Below, one piece after another: positions 51,644-60,394 of a stretch of 64,000 nucleotides of DNA (position 1 is its first letter; every line of letters begins with the position of its first letter). This stretch comes from Curtobacterium sp. ER1/6 (lineage in GTDB: Bacteria > Actinomycetota > Actinomycetes > Actinomycetales > Microbacteriaceae): positions 806,001 through 870,000 of the forward strand of contig NZ_MJAK01000001.1 of NCBI RefSeq assembly GCF_001742745.1. The letters are read 5' to 3'. A program made the position numbers and the translations under genes. The notes below the pieces were generated by a model that had not been told where the DNA came from, did not search any database, and worked only from the letters and a program-made list of their open reading frames with translations.

Positions 51644-54600
51644 TATTGGCTCACCCCCATGGTGCTGACGATGCGGATCGAGTCGCTGCCGGAACGGTGC
51701 TCGATGACCAGCTTGCCCTCGCGCGCCAACGCTGCAACGCGGTTGGCCAGCTCGTCGTCTGAGGCGCCGTTGCGGAGCGCATTCCGCAGCCTACGGTCGG
51801 CTTCATTCGTGAGCGGGTGCTGGTAGAGCAGGTCAAGCGCTGCCGAGGCCTCGGGGCCGAAATCGAAGACGCTCTCGCCGAGGCGCTTCCAGATCTGGCG
51901 TCGCACTCCGCGAAGTCGACCCGCGGCGATGGCCGGATTGGCCAACGGTCCGCGCACCAGCGCCCCCAGAAGTTCGTCATGATTCGCGAGGCGCTCAATG
52001 GGCGGCTCGTCGGGAGTGCTCTCAAACAAGCGCAGTGTCTCGAAGCCCGTGAGCAGTCGCATTTCGCCGTTCGACGTCGTCCAGCCAAATCCGTCAATAC
52101 CTGCCTCCGTACGCACATAGCAGGCGACGCCGTCTTCGACGTCGCTGATGCGGCGCGTCCGGGTCGCATCGATGAGGTCGGGCAGCCGGCGTGCGCGCTC
52201 GGCAGCTTCCGGCGTCTGCTGCAAGGCGTTGCTCCAGTACTGGAACGCGAGGCTCGCGGCGTCGATGTCCTCGACATCGTCCACTTCCTCGAGTGTGCCA
52301 TCGTAAAGGTCAGTTATTGTCCGCACTTCGTCCTCCGAACCGAAGAACTGCTCGTCCGACCCGAAGGCCTGTGCGTTCTGCTGCAACCGATCGGCGATGC
52401 GCTTACGAAGCGACAGGACGTCATTCAGCGAGCCGTGGAAAATCGAGTAGAGCAGCACCTCAGGCGCTTCCTGGCCGACACGGTCGACACGACCGGCCCG
52501 CTGAATTAGACGCACGATCGCCCACGGCAGGTCGTAGTTGACCACGATGTGGGCGTCCTGCAGGTTCTGACCTTCACTCAAGACGTCGGTCGAAATCAAC
52601 ACCCGCAGCTCGTCACCAGCGCCCAGGGCGTCGGACTTGCCGCGGAGCTTGTTAGACTGCGGCGAGAAGCGGCGCGCAAGCTGTGTCGGGTCCTCCTCAC
52701 CACCCGTTGCCGCCTCCACCGCATCGACGCCGAACGATCGAAGAGCGGCGGCAAGGTAGTTCGCGGTGTCCTTGTACTCCGTGAAGACCAACACCTTCTC
52801 GTTCGGGTGATCCTCAGTGATCAGCTGCGCGAGCGCTGCAAGCTTTGAGTCGCGCTCAATTGCCCACGGGCCGTAACTATCGAGCAGCGCAGCCAGCGCC
52901 TCTGTGTCAGCCGCCAATGCGTCGCGGAGCGCTGGCGTGAACAGCTCCGGTCGCACCCACGTGATGTACCCGGAATCCGCGTCGACCAGCGCTTGGTAGC
53001 GCTGCGCTACAGCGTCTCCGAGCCGCTCGGTGGCATCGACCTCGTGCTCGATGACGTCGTCGTCATCGAGCAGGTCTTTTTCTTGGATCGTGCCTGCGGG
53101 AAGCGGCAGCCCGTTGTCAATCGCTAACAGAAAGAGCTCGTTGCGGGCGATGTGGCGGCGGAGCGACAACGTGAAGGCGTAGCCGCCCGACGACAAGCGC
53201 TTGTAGAGCGTGGTTCGCACGAACCCCGCAACCTGCCCACGCGCCCGACGCAGGTTCTCGACCACTTGCTTGTCATCGTCCGACCACTCAGACTTTCGCT
53301 TCTCATCGACGTAAGCGATCAGGGAGTACCGCGGCAAGATGAGGTTCTGGAGCGTGTTCAGCGTGACGTCGCTGACCATCAGCGCGGCCGGGTCCTGGCC
53401 TTCGAATGGATGATCGATGGGTCGCGCCACGCGGTCCGGGAACCGGAACTTCGTGCCATCGGCGAAGCGCAGGAACTTCAATCCATCGTCGTCAGTCTCG
53501 GAGTAGTTGTTCTTGATGAATGACCTCGTGCGGCGCACGAGATGCTCACTCATGAGGCGCTTCCAGTCGTCCGGATCCTCAGAGCGCTTGAACGCTTGCA
53601 GTGTCGTCACCTTGCCATCAACGCGGTCGGCGAGCTTCGGATCCGCAACGAGGGCATTCACCGGAGAGATACCGAGATCTTCGTCGGGCTGGATGAAGAG
53701 GCCGAGCTGATTCGCCACATCCTCGAAGCGGCGGTTGTACGGCGTCGCCGTCAGGAGCAAGGCTTTCGCACCCACACGATTGAGGTACTCGAGCACCGCC
53801 TGGTAGTCCCGGCGCTTGTCGTTCCGAAGCGTGTGCGACTCGTCGACAATGACGAAGCGGTAGCGACTCATCGTCGGCAGCACCGTGTGCGCCTCGGTGT
53901 AGGAGACAACCCTACCCGCCACCTCGTAAGCGTCGAAGTAGTCCTCCCACATCTGCTTCAGGTTCTTCGGGCAGACCACGAGCGGCAGGTAGCCGTGCTC
54001 CTCGCGAAGCATCAGCGCGACAGCCACCGCAGTGATGGTCTTGCCGAGCCCCACGACATCCCCGAGCATTGTGCCGCCGCGGGTCACGATCCGGCGGGCG
54101 AGCGTGCGCACCGCAGTCGCCTGGTAGTCCAGCAGCTCGGATTGCACCTCGAGCGGCACCGAGTATTCGTCCTGACCTTCGCGCACGTCGCGTGACAAGT
54201 CGTAGCAGAGTTTGAGGAACACCTCATAGGGCGGTTTGGGCTGCACCGATGCCCACGACTCATCGAGGAGCGTCAGCAAATCAGCGGTGACGACCCGGCT
54301 CTGCGGGTCATTCCAGCGAGCTTGGAACCAGGCTGCCAGGTCCTGACCGCCGCCGAACGAGTCCGGTACGTCGACGTTCAGTTCGAGGTTGGAGTTGAGT
54401 CCGGGCGCTGTCAGGTTGCTGCTGCCGACAAACCCCATGATCGGCGAGTTGAGATCGTGCCGATGGAAGATGAACGTCTTGCCGTGGAGCGGACGCCGGG
54501 TGAATACCTTCACCTCGACCTTTCCGGACTCGAGATGCTCACGGAGCGCGGCGAGCGTCTGGCGGTCCGTTGCTGTCGGAGCACCGCGCATGAGCTGAAC

Positions 54601-54924
54601 TCGGAGATGCTCAAGAAGCTGCGTCTTACGCTCCTTCGAGATTTGCGCGTCGGCATCGGGACGAGGCTGCCCGTCGACTGTCGCCTGGAGCTGATCGAGG
54701 GTCTCCTCTTCCGGGCCGGCGAACACCATGCCGATGAGGATGCGCGCAACGGGCGCCCCCATCGCTCGCTTCGCCGCGACGATCTCGTCGAACTCGCTCC
54801 AACCCCGAAGGTTGAAATACCCGACAGCTACGTCCATACGGTCGAAGTCCTGGAGTGTCGCTTGGAGGTGCTCACCGAGCCGAAGCTCGATGTTGTCAAA
54901 AATCCGGGTCAAGGCGCTCCTCAT
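51643..54924 (-). CDS. PLD-nuclease / SNF2-type helicase, partner of the methyltransferase
   Basis: The 1093-residue protein begins with a phospholipase-D-type nuclease unit (about 1-200) with HGKTFIF (His147, Lys149) and GSSNLTAPGLNSNLE. A SNF2/SF2 helicase follows: VGLGKT with Lys295, DESH at 361-364, TATPYNRR, VFTEYKDTANYL and IQRAGRVDRVGQ; then a long C-terminal extension. It is likely the restriction/translocation subunit, guided by methylation by the next gene. The pair resembles the drmD/drmMI half of DISARM, but no drmA or drmB is present. Confidence 0.85.
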   Translation of the reverse strand: MRSALTRIFDNIELRLGEHLQATLQDFDRMDVAVGYFNLRGWSEFDEIVAAKRAMGAPVARILIGMVFAGPEEETLDQLQATVDGQPRPDADAQISKERKTQLLEHLRVQLMRGAPTATDRQTLAALREHLESGKVEVKVFTRRPLHGKTFIFHRHDLNSPIMGFVGSSNLTAPGLNSNLELNVDVPDSFGGGQDLAAWFQARWNDPQSRVVTADLLTLLDESWASVQPKPPYEVFLKLCYDLSRDVREGQDEYSVPLEVQSELLDYQATAVRTLARRIVTRGGTMLGDVVGLGKTITAVAVALMLREEHGYLPLVVCPKNLKQMWEDYFDAYEVAGRVVSYTEAHTVLPTMSRYRFVIVDESHTLRNDKRRDYQAVLEYLNRVGAKALLLTATPYNRRFEDVANQLGLFIQPDEDLGISPVNALVADPKLADRVDGKVTTLQAFKRSEDPDDWKRLMSEHLVRRTRSFIKNNYSETDDDGLKFLRFADGTKFRFPDRVARPIDHPFEGQDPAALMVSDVTLNTLQNLILPRYSLIAYVDEKRKSEWSDDDKQVVENLRRARGQVAGFVRTTLYKRLSSGGYAFTLSLRRHIARNELFLLAIDNGLPLPAGTIQEKDLLDDDDVIEHEVDATERLGDAVAQRYQALVDADSGYITWVRPELFTPALRDALAADTEALAALLDSYGPWAIERDSKLAALAQLITEDHPNEKVLVFTEYKDTANYLAAALRSFGVDAVEAATGGEEDPTQLARRFSPQSNKLRGKSDALGAGDELRVLISTDVLSEGQNLQDAHIVVNYDLPWAIVRLIQRAGRVDRVGQEAPEVLLYSIFHGSLNDVLSLRKRIADRLQQNAQAFGSDEQFFGSEDEVRTITDLYDGTLEEVDDVEDIDAASLAFQYWSNALQQTPEAAERARRLPDLIDATRTRRISDVEDGVACYVRTEAGIDGFGWTTSNGEMRLLTGFETLRLFESTPDEPPIERLANHDELLGALVRGPLANPAIAAGRLRGVRRQIWKRLGESVFDFGPEASAALDLLYQHPLTNEADRRLRNALRNGASDDELANRVAALAREGKLVIEHRSGSDSIRIVSTMGVSQ

Positions 54925-55089
54925 TACTCCCCGGCGTTCCGAGAAGGTGGTCGTTCCTCACGATACCGATGCCCACGGCCACCTCTGGGATTTACTTGAG
55001 CGTGGCGCCGTCGTAACTGCCCGACAACGCCAAGCGCTGCACCCTAGGCCCGGCAACCAGCAGGACCGCTGGCGCGCATCTGATGCTGA

Positions 55090-56035
55090 GCGGGTACCAC
55101 GTGACTCAACGTCGGGCGTCAACGCGTAGGGCGACACCAGCTCATATCTGGTACGTCCGGCACGGCTCCCGCAACGCAACGGTCACGAAGCACCCGAACA
55201 CCGCGACCACATGTCGACGAGTAACCCGGCCCCCGCGAGCGACCGACCACACTGCTCGATTGAAGCGCCCGACAACACGAACGCCGCCAACGGCAGGACC
55301 GCCGAGTACCAGTCGGTCCGGCGACTAGGGCAAACGACGGGCACGGGCGCTCCGACTGGGATCACCGTCACCCCGTCGAGCAGCCTCACCACTCGTCACA
55401 ATCTCCCGACGACGTCCGCCGGCACTGCCGGTAGTCGCAGCGGGTCGTAGCGATCAGCACGAGCCTATTCTCTGCGATGTCCTCGACGTAGTCGTCGAAC
55501 GAGATCTTGACCGGCGGCGGCTGCCCGCCCCGCCGCGTGAGTTGGTCACCGATCCGCCACCGACCGCGCACGAGCGGTAGCGCGTCGTTTGGCGTCTCGT
55601 GCCCCCGCAGCGCACCACCAGCGAGCGCCCGCGAAGCCTGCCGCTCGAACGCATGCGCCAGCGCGGGTACGAGGTCCTCGTCGTCCGCGAAGCCGAAGTC
55701 CTCGTCCCCTCAGATCGCGCTTCACGCTCGCGCATAGCCGAACTTCGAGCAAAGCCGCCGCAACAGTGTCTTCGGCCGGATCCACAGGTCGAGACCTGCG
55801 ATCCAGAGGACGCCGACTGGTCGCACGCCGCTGACGCGGTACACGTCGGCGAAGAAGGCCGGTGCGATGTCCGCGATCCGCGAAGCGACCAGGCCGGTTG
55901 CGACCTCGCGCGCCATCCGGTGCGGCGTCAGTTGGTCGGCGTCCCGCAACTCAAACCGGCGGGGTCGACATCTGCGGCCCCGTCGGCGACGGAGGGCGTC
56001 GCCTGGCGATACAGCGCTGCCTATCCTTAAGGAGG
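55090..56035 (-). pseudogene. mcrC relic (McrBC restriction system subunit)
   Basis: Pieces of one McrC protein run in order along the minus strand but in different frames: PVGVLWIAGLDLWIRPK near 55800, then after a stop DEDLVPALAHAFERQASRAL, LVRGRWRIGDQLTRR and FDDYVEDIAENRLVLIAT (55450-55700), then after another stop VRLLDGVTVIP, WYSAVLPLAAFVLSGASIE and GLLVDMW (55190-55390), then FVTVALRE. McrC normally supplies the nuclease of McrBC. At least three lesions are needed, so it is dead. Below 55090 down to 54925 nothing clear is seen. Confidence 0.7.
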
Positions 56036-56248
56036 CTACAGGTCCACGCCCTCGCCGTAGTACTGCACCGTCACGAGCGACAGGATCTCGTACCGCCACG
56101 CGTCGGCGATGCCGCCGTTGTTGAGTTCGCGCGTCAGGAAAGACGGGTCCACCTTGGCGCCGTGGTCCGAGATGGCTGCGTCGGGACCGCGCCGCAGTTC
56201 AGCGCGGTCATCCTGGAGGCGCTGAGTCGCGACTCCGCCAGCCAGCAC
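56036..56248 (-). pseudogene. mcrB 3' fragment
   Basis: The last 60 or so codons read AKVDPSFLTRELNNGGIADA, then WRYEILSLVTVQYYGEGVDL and TAG at 56036. This is the end of a McrB-type AAA+ GTPase (the IGHSFL-like step followed by W-YEILP-L-EY). No Walker motifs remain upstream, and the region runs directly into the next gene's 3' end. It is followed by the mcrC relic in the order expected for mcrBC. Confidence 0.6.
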
Positions 56249-56310
56249 CTGGTCGACGGGGCTGCGCTCCGGGTGCCGCGCTCAGCAGCGTGACCGGCTG
56301 TGTGCGACCG

Positions 56311-57570
56311 CTACTCACCACCCTCGCGCTTCTCCGGCAACCTCCGCTCTCCCCCGTCCCTCTCCCGAAGCGCCCGCTCTGCGATGTCCGCAGCGATCTT
56401 CCCCGTGGCGAGCCGAGCGCGACCGATCGCCGACGACCCGAAAGCCTTCGCGGCGTCCAGGCCTTCGGAGCTCTCCTCGACAGCGCGGTCACGGAACTCC
56501 CCGACGGCCTGCAGCCAGCGTTTGGCATCCGTACCCTTGTGCCCCTGCCCAACCCCGATCCGCTCGTGAAACATGCCGACAACAGCCCCGACCTCGTTGC
56601 TCGCTCGCACCACGGCCCGAGCCGGGATCGGCTGCAGCAGCACCTTCGAATTGGCCCGCGACACCGCGGCGTCCATCCGCTCGATCAGCTGGCTAGTGGT
56701 CCCGGCGATCCGCTCGATGCGGTTCTCGCGGATCGCCTTGAGCGCGAGGCGCTTCTGGGTCGCATCCTTTGGTGCCGCGTCGAGCACGCGGTCGAGTTCG
56801 AGCACGTCGAGAGTGTCCTGCAGCTGCAGGCAGTGTGCGATCACGGCGAGCCACTCACGCACCTTCGGCTCGATGGCCTCTGTCGCGTCCGCCAACTCCC
56901 CCAACTTCATCTTCTTCTCAAGCTTCTGCGCCAACCCGTCGAGTTGTCTCAGCGCGTAGGCCTGGGTCCTAGCAAGCGTCGCGGAGGTCCCCTGCACCTT
57001 CGACCAGGTGACCTCGTCCACGCGACCGGCGGAGGTTCGGCCGGTCATCGCGTCCTCGATGACGAAGTCCACCCCGATCATGTCGGCGAGGACTGCGTCC
57101 TGCTGGTTGCGTAGGACGTCCTCGACCTTCTCGTCGATCACCTCGAGGTACTCGCCGAGCCGGTCGATCGACTTCTGGAGTGCCATCTGGTTCATCATCG
57201 TGCCGATGCTGGCAATCGTCGTGGGATTGAGCATCGAGCCGACCGACGCGAATTGGAGATTGGCGACGAACTTGCCGTCAGCCGCCTTGGCCATGCCCAT
57301 GCTCAGACCGGTCTGAAGGTTCTTCGTCAGGCCGAACTTCTTGGCGATGGCAGCGGATTCGTCGGTGAGTTGCACCCACTTCCCGGAGCTGGCCATGCCA
57401 GCGGCGGTGATCTGCCCGAGGCTGCCGAGTGTGGTGAGCGGCAGGTCCGACACCGCTGGCGAGCCGGTGTCGCCGAGTCCTTCGGTGCGCAAGAACTGTT
57501 CGACGGCGGAGGGCGCACCGATCACGGCGATCCCGTCTCCGTCGCCGACGAGCTCGATCTGGTCGGACAT
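56311..57570 (-). CDS. Unknown helical protein (419 aa) co-transcribed with the GmrSD-type nuclease
   Basis: AAGGAG precedes ATG 57570, 23 bases after the upstream gene stops, so the two form an operon. The protein starts MSDQIELVGDGDGIAVIGAP, has a Gly/Ala/Met-rich moderately hydrophobic stretch (FASVGSMLNPTTIASIGTMM, about residues 107-126), then long amphipathic helices with LGEYLEVIDEKVEDVLRNQQ and MIGVDFVIEDAMT, and a charged C-terminal tail. Similar proteins exist in actinobacteria as hypotheticals (recalled). The hydrophobic hairpin flanked by long helices suggests membrane association or a helical-bundle effector. No enzyme motif is seen. Confidence 0.75.
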   Translation of the reverse strand: MSDQIELVGDGDGIAVIGAPSAVEQFLRTEGLGDTGSPAVSDLPLTTLGSLGQITAAGMASSGKWVQLTDESAAIAKKFGLTKNLQTGLSMGMAKAADGKFVANLQFASVGSMLNPTTIASIGTMMNQMALQKSIDRLGEYLEVIDEKVEDVLRNQQDAVLADMIGVDFVIEDAMTGRTSAGRVDEVTWSKVQGTSATLARTQAYALRQLDGLAQKLEKKMKLGELADATEAIEPKVREWLAVIAHCLQLQDTLDVLELDRVLDAAPKDATQKRLALKAIRENRIERIAGTTSQLIERMDAAVSRANSKVLLQPIPARAVVRASNEVGAVVGMFHERIGVGQGHKGTDAKRWLQAVGEFRDRAVEESSEGLDAAKAFGSSAIGRARLATGKIAADIAERALRERDGGERRLPEKREGGE

Positions 57571-57593
57571 CGTGGGCTCCTTGTCGTTCTCGG

Positions 57594-60110
57594 TCACGCT
57601 GCGTGCTCCTCCTCGGTCGTGCGATCGAGCACTTGGTCGACGAACCAGCGGAGCGCCTCGACTACACCATCTCTCGCCGCTTCGTCGGTCAGTACCTCGA
57701 GCGGGAAGGACGGCCGCTTGTCGATCCTGTTGTCCGGCAGATCGATCCCTGGGACGGCGTTCAGGTGATTCCGGAACTCCTGACGGAGCACGACGTCGTC
57801 GAACGGCGGCCGGACCCGGAGGTGCTGGAAGACGACCTCGACGCTGCCCGCGATCGGGTACACCGCGAAGGGCCAGTGCGACGGTCCGGTGGCGGTTCGT
57901 CGGGGAGCGACCACGAAGGCGCTGCTCTCTCGACCCCCGCCGAAGTCGATCGTGCCGCCGAGTTCGCGCCACGCGGCGATGAGCGCGTTGACAGCGTTCA
58001 CGACGGCGGGCGGGTTCGCGCTCGCGAGTTGCCCGTGGAACGTCCCGTCGGCCACCGAGTCGGTCGTCGCCTCGTCCACGACGAGGCCGATGCGTTCGGC
58101 GAGCTCGGCGGTCGAGAGCCGGGCAGTTTCATCAGCGGCACCGTTCGCCCCGAAATGGAGTCCCTCTTCCTCGAGCACAGCCCGGGGATCGCGATCGTCG
58201 TCCGGATCGGGCCAGCGGAAGCCCGACGAGATCGTGCCGCCGCCCTGCAGAACGCGGTGCGCTCCGGAGATCGGCGTGCTGGCGAGGTGCACGCCGAGTG
58301 GGACCGGATGCGTCCCGACCAGCGACGCAACGTCGCCGTAGGAGGACCACCGTCCGGCCGGGATGGCCATGATTGCCTGGTGCACGAGGGTCCAGTCGCG
58401 TCCGGTGGCGACCGGCTCTGCGTGCTCGTTCGGACCGACCCACTGTTCGATGATTCGGTCTGCGAACCACTCACCGCGTGCGGTGATCTCCGGTCGTCCC
58501 CATCGCCCGGCCTCGAGGACCAGCTCGTTGAGGGCGGTGAAGCTGCTTCGTCGGTAGTCGGTCTGCTTCGCGGGGAATGGTCGATTGCTCAGCTGTGAGT
58601 TGTACCCGGTGAGCGTGAGGTTGCCGAGGGAGTGCACGAGCTGTTCGTGGAGCGCCTCGACCGTCTCGCCGTCCTCGAGGTCGGCCTCGAGTTCGGCGCG
58701 CCACTCGGGCGTGATCGTCTGCGGGAGGATGTGCTCGATTGTCGCCTGTTCGACGTCGACCTCTTCCCGCGGGTTGATCGACTGGCTGATCCACTTGAGG
58801 ATGAGCTTCTGCTGTGTGCGGAGCCCGCGGAGGTAGAACGGCTGGGAGCGGACGGCATCGCGGACCTGCTCGTCGGTCGCGAAGTACTTCCGCCCCGTCG
58901 AGAAGTAGTCGAGCAGCACCCGGTCGACCGGCCGGTCGTCCAGCTCGCCGCAGGCCTGAAGGATCGTCCGGTTCAGACCCTGCCCCGGACGCCCGCCGAT
59001 GGTCCGACGCACGATGTAGGACTCGATTGCGGCGAGCGCGCCGGCCACCTCCTCCGAGGAGCTGGTGCCGGCGGCACGGCGCGCGAGGAGACGCAACGTC
59101 AGGGGAACAGTGGTGGCGGAGCCCCACTCGGCGAGGTGCTGCAGGTGACGACGGACGGAAGGGTCCATCTCGCGAGACGGGTCGCGAACGAGGTCGAGGT
59201 ACTCGGACAGGCGACTGAACCGCTCGATCTCGCGCAGGACGGATTCGTCGTCCATCTTGGCGAGGCGCGCCTGCTGGTAGCTGTAGATGTCGCCCTGCTT
59301 GAGCAGCGGCTCGTCGGCGACCGCGTCGAGCCAGAAGATCAGCTCCAGGTCGTTCACGCTCAGACGCTGCTGCATCGGGAGCCACCACGACGAGTACACC
59401 GACTCGCCCCGGGAGCCGAGTCGCATGAACAGGTAGTTCCGGACGAGGTCGCCCTGGGTGAGACGGAGCCCCGTGTTGTTCAGCGACTCGAAGATCCGGT
59501 AGACGTTGTCCTCGTCCCGAGCCGTGATCGAGACGAAGGATAGGCCACCGAGCACGGCTTCGCGAATGCGCTCGATGTCGTGTGGATCGTCTGGGTCGTC
59601 TGCAAGCTCGAGTTCACGTCGGAAGAACGAGTACGCATCTCCGACTCCGGAGAAGGAATCAGCGCCGACGGCGTTGTCGACGATTGCACGGAATGCGTCC
59701 CGATCCGCCTGCGTCGGCAGGAGCTTGAGGCGCGCGTCACCCGGCTTGAAGCGGTCGGCTATGTACTGCTCGTGGATGCTCTCGGCCAGCATCGGCTGAT
59801 CGGGCTGGTGGGCCCGCAGGTAGTCGCGGAGCGCACACAGCAAGATCGTCAGCGTTGTCAGGCGTTGCTGGCCGTCAACGACGAGGAACTCCATGCCGGT
59901 CGGCACGATCGCACCAGTCGAGAGCACGAGTGATCCCATGAAGTGTGTGGCGCTTGGGTTGCTGCGACGCGTCTCTGCCAGCTCCAGGATGTCGCTCCAG
60001 AGGCGCTTCCGCTGGCGGACCTCCCAGGCGTAGGGCCGCTGGTACAGCGGCACCAGGTACTGCTTCGGACCGCCGAGCAGTTCCTGCAGCGTCGTCTCAC
60101 GCACGTCCAT
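57594..60110 (-). CDS. GmrSD-type (DUF262/DUF1524) nuclease fused to an alkyltransferase-like domain
   Basis: ATG 60110 has GAGGGGATA upstream. The 838-residue protein has DUF262 with PLYQRPYAW and DGQQRLTTL (79-87), a long helical region, the DUF1524 His-Me nuclease with EHILPQ (His460) and LGNLTLTGYNSQLSN, then an alkyltransferase-like domain (about 573-665) with AIPAGRWSSYGDVASLVG and GAHRVLQGGGTIS, where the Cys of PCHR is Ala617, and a last domain (690-838). GmrSD enzymes cut glucosylated hydroxymethyl-cytosine DNA. The ATL domain should bind alkylated or modified guanine without repairing it, perhaps sensing phage base modification. It is divergent from the helicase operon. Confidence 0.88.
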   Translation of the reverse strand: MDVRETTLQELLGGPKQYLVPLYQRPYAWEVRQRKRLWSDILELAETRRSNPSATHFMGSLVLSTGAIVPTGMEFLVVDGQQRLTTLTILLCALRDYLRAHQPDQPMLAESIHEQYIADRFKPGDARLKLLPTQADRDAFRAIVDNAVGADSFSGVGDAYSFFRRELELADDPDDPHDIERIREAVLGGLSFVSITARDEDNVYRIFESLNNTGLRLTQGDLVRNYLFMRLGSRGESVYSSWWLPMQQRLSVNDLELIFWLDAVADEPLLKQGDIYSYQQARLAKMDDESVLREIERFSRLSEYLDLVRDPSREMDPSVRRHLQHLAEWGSATTVPLTLRLLARRAAGTSSSEEVAGALAAIESYIVRRTIGGRPGQGLNRTILQACGELDDRPVDRVLLDYFSTGRKYFATDEQVRDAVRSQPFYLRGLRTQQKLILKWISQSINPREEVDVEQATIEHILPQTITPEWRAELEADLEDGETVEALHEQLVHSLGNLTLTGYNSQLSNRPFPAKQTDYRRSSFTALNELVLEAGRWGRPEITARGEWFADRIIEQWVGPNEHAEPVATGRDWTLVHQAIMAIPAGRWSSYGDVASLVGTHPVPLGVHLASTPISGAHRVLQGGGTISSGFRWPDPDDDRDPRAVLEEEGLHFGANGAADETARLSTAELAERIGLVVDEATTDSVADGTFHGQLASANPPAVVNAVNALIAAWRELGGTIDFGGGRESSAFVVAPRRTATGPSHWPFAVYPIAGSVEVVFQHLRVRPPFDDVVLRQEFRNHLNAVPGIDLPDNRIDKRPSFPLEVLTDEAARDGVVEALRWFVDQVLDRTTEEEHAA

Positions 60111-60394
60111 GTGTATCCCCTCAGTCAGGGCGATCCTAGAGGCGAGGCAGAGAGTGCTCGTCCAAGCGCAGGCGGAACGTGACAAAACCGCAAACGTCGT
60201 GCGGAAGCCCGCTCGCACACACCTCGCCGTGGGGGCACCGCTTCGAGAACGACCCGACCGGTGTTGAGGCCCCATGGCATCTGCGCCCCGAACGGGTACT
60301 GCCGCTCCTCGTCACGACTCACGAGGATGTTTCAGTACCGCGCGCCCAGGGGAAGACGCCCGGTGCCACGAGCAAGATCCCCGTGGGAACCACC
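60111..60394. promoter_or_regulatory. Divergent intergenic region between GmrSD-type and NERD-helicase genes
   Basis: This 284-base stretch must hold promoters in both directions. On the minus strand only the ribosome site of the GmrSD gene is clear. An open frame of 72 codons continues upstream of the helicase start (from 60179) but shows no recognisable domain. No strong palindrome is seen. Confidence 0.4.

Noticed and set aside
55386..55571. 61-codon ORF as an independent small gene
   Set aside because: Its sequence is an internal McrC segment, continued in other frames on both sides.
57594..60110. Alkyltransferase-like domain as a DNA-repair methyltransferase
   Set aside because: The alkyl-accepting Cys is replaced by Ala617, so direct repair is not possible; a binding role is kept instead.
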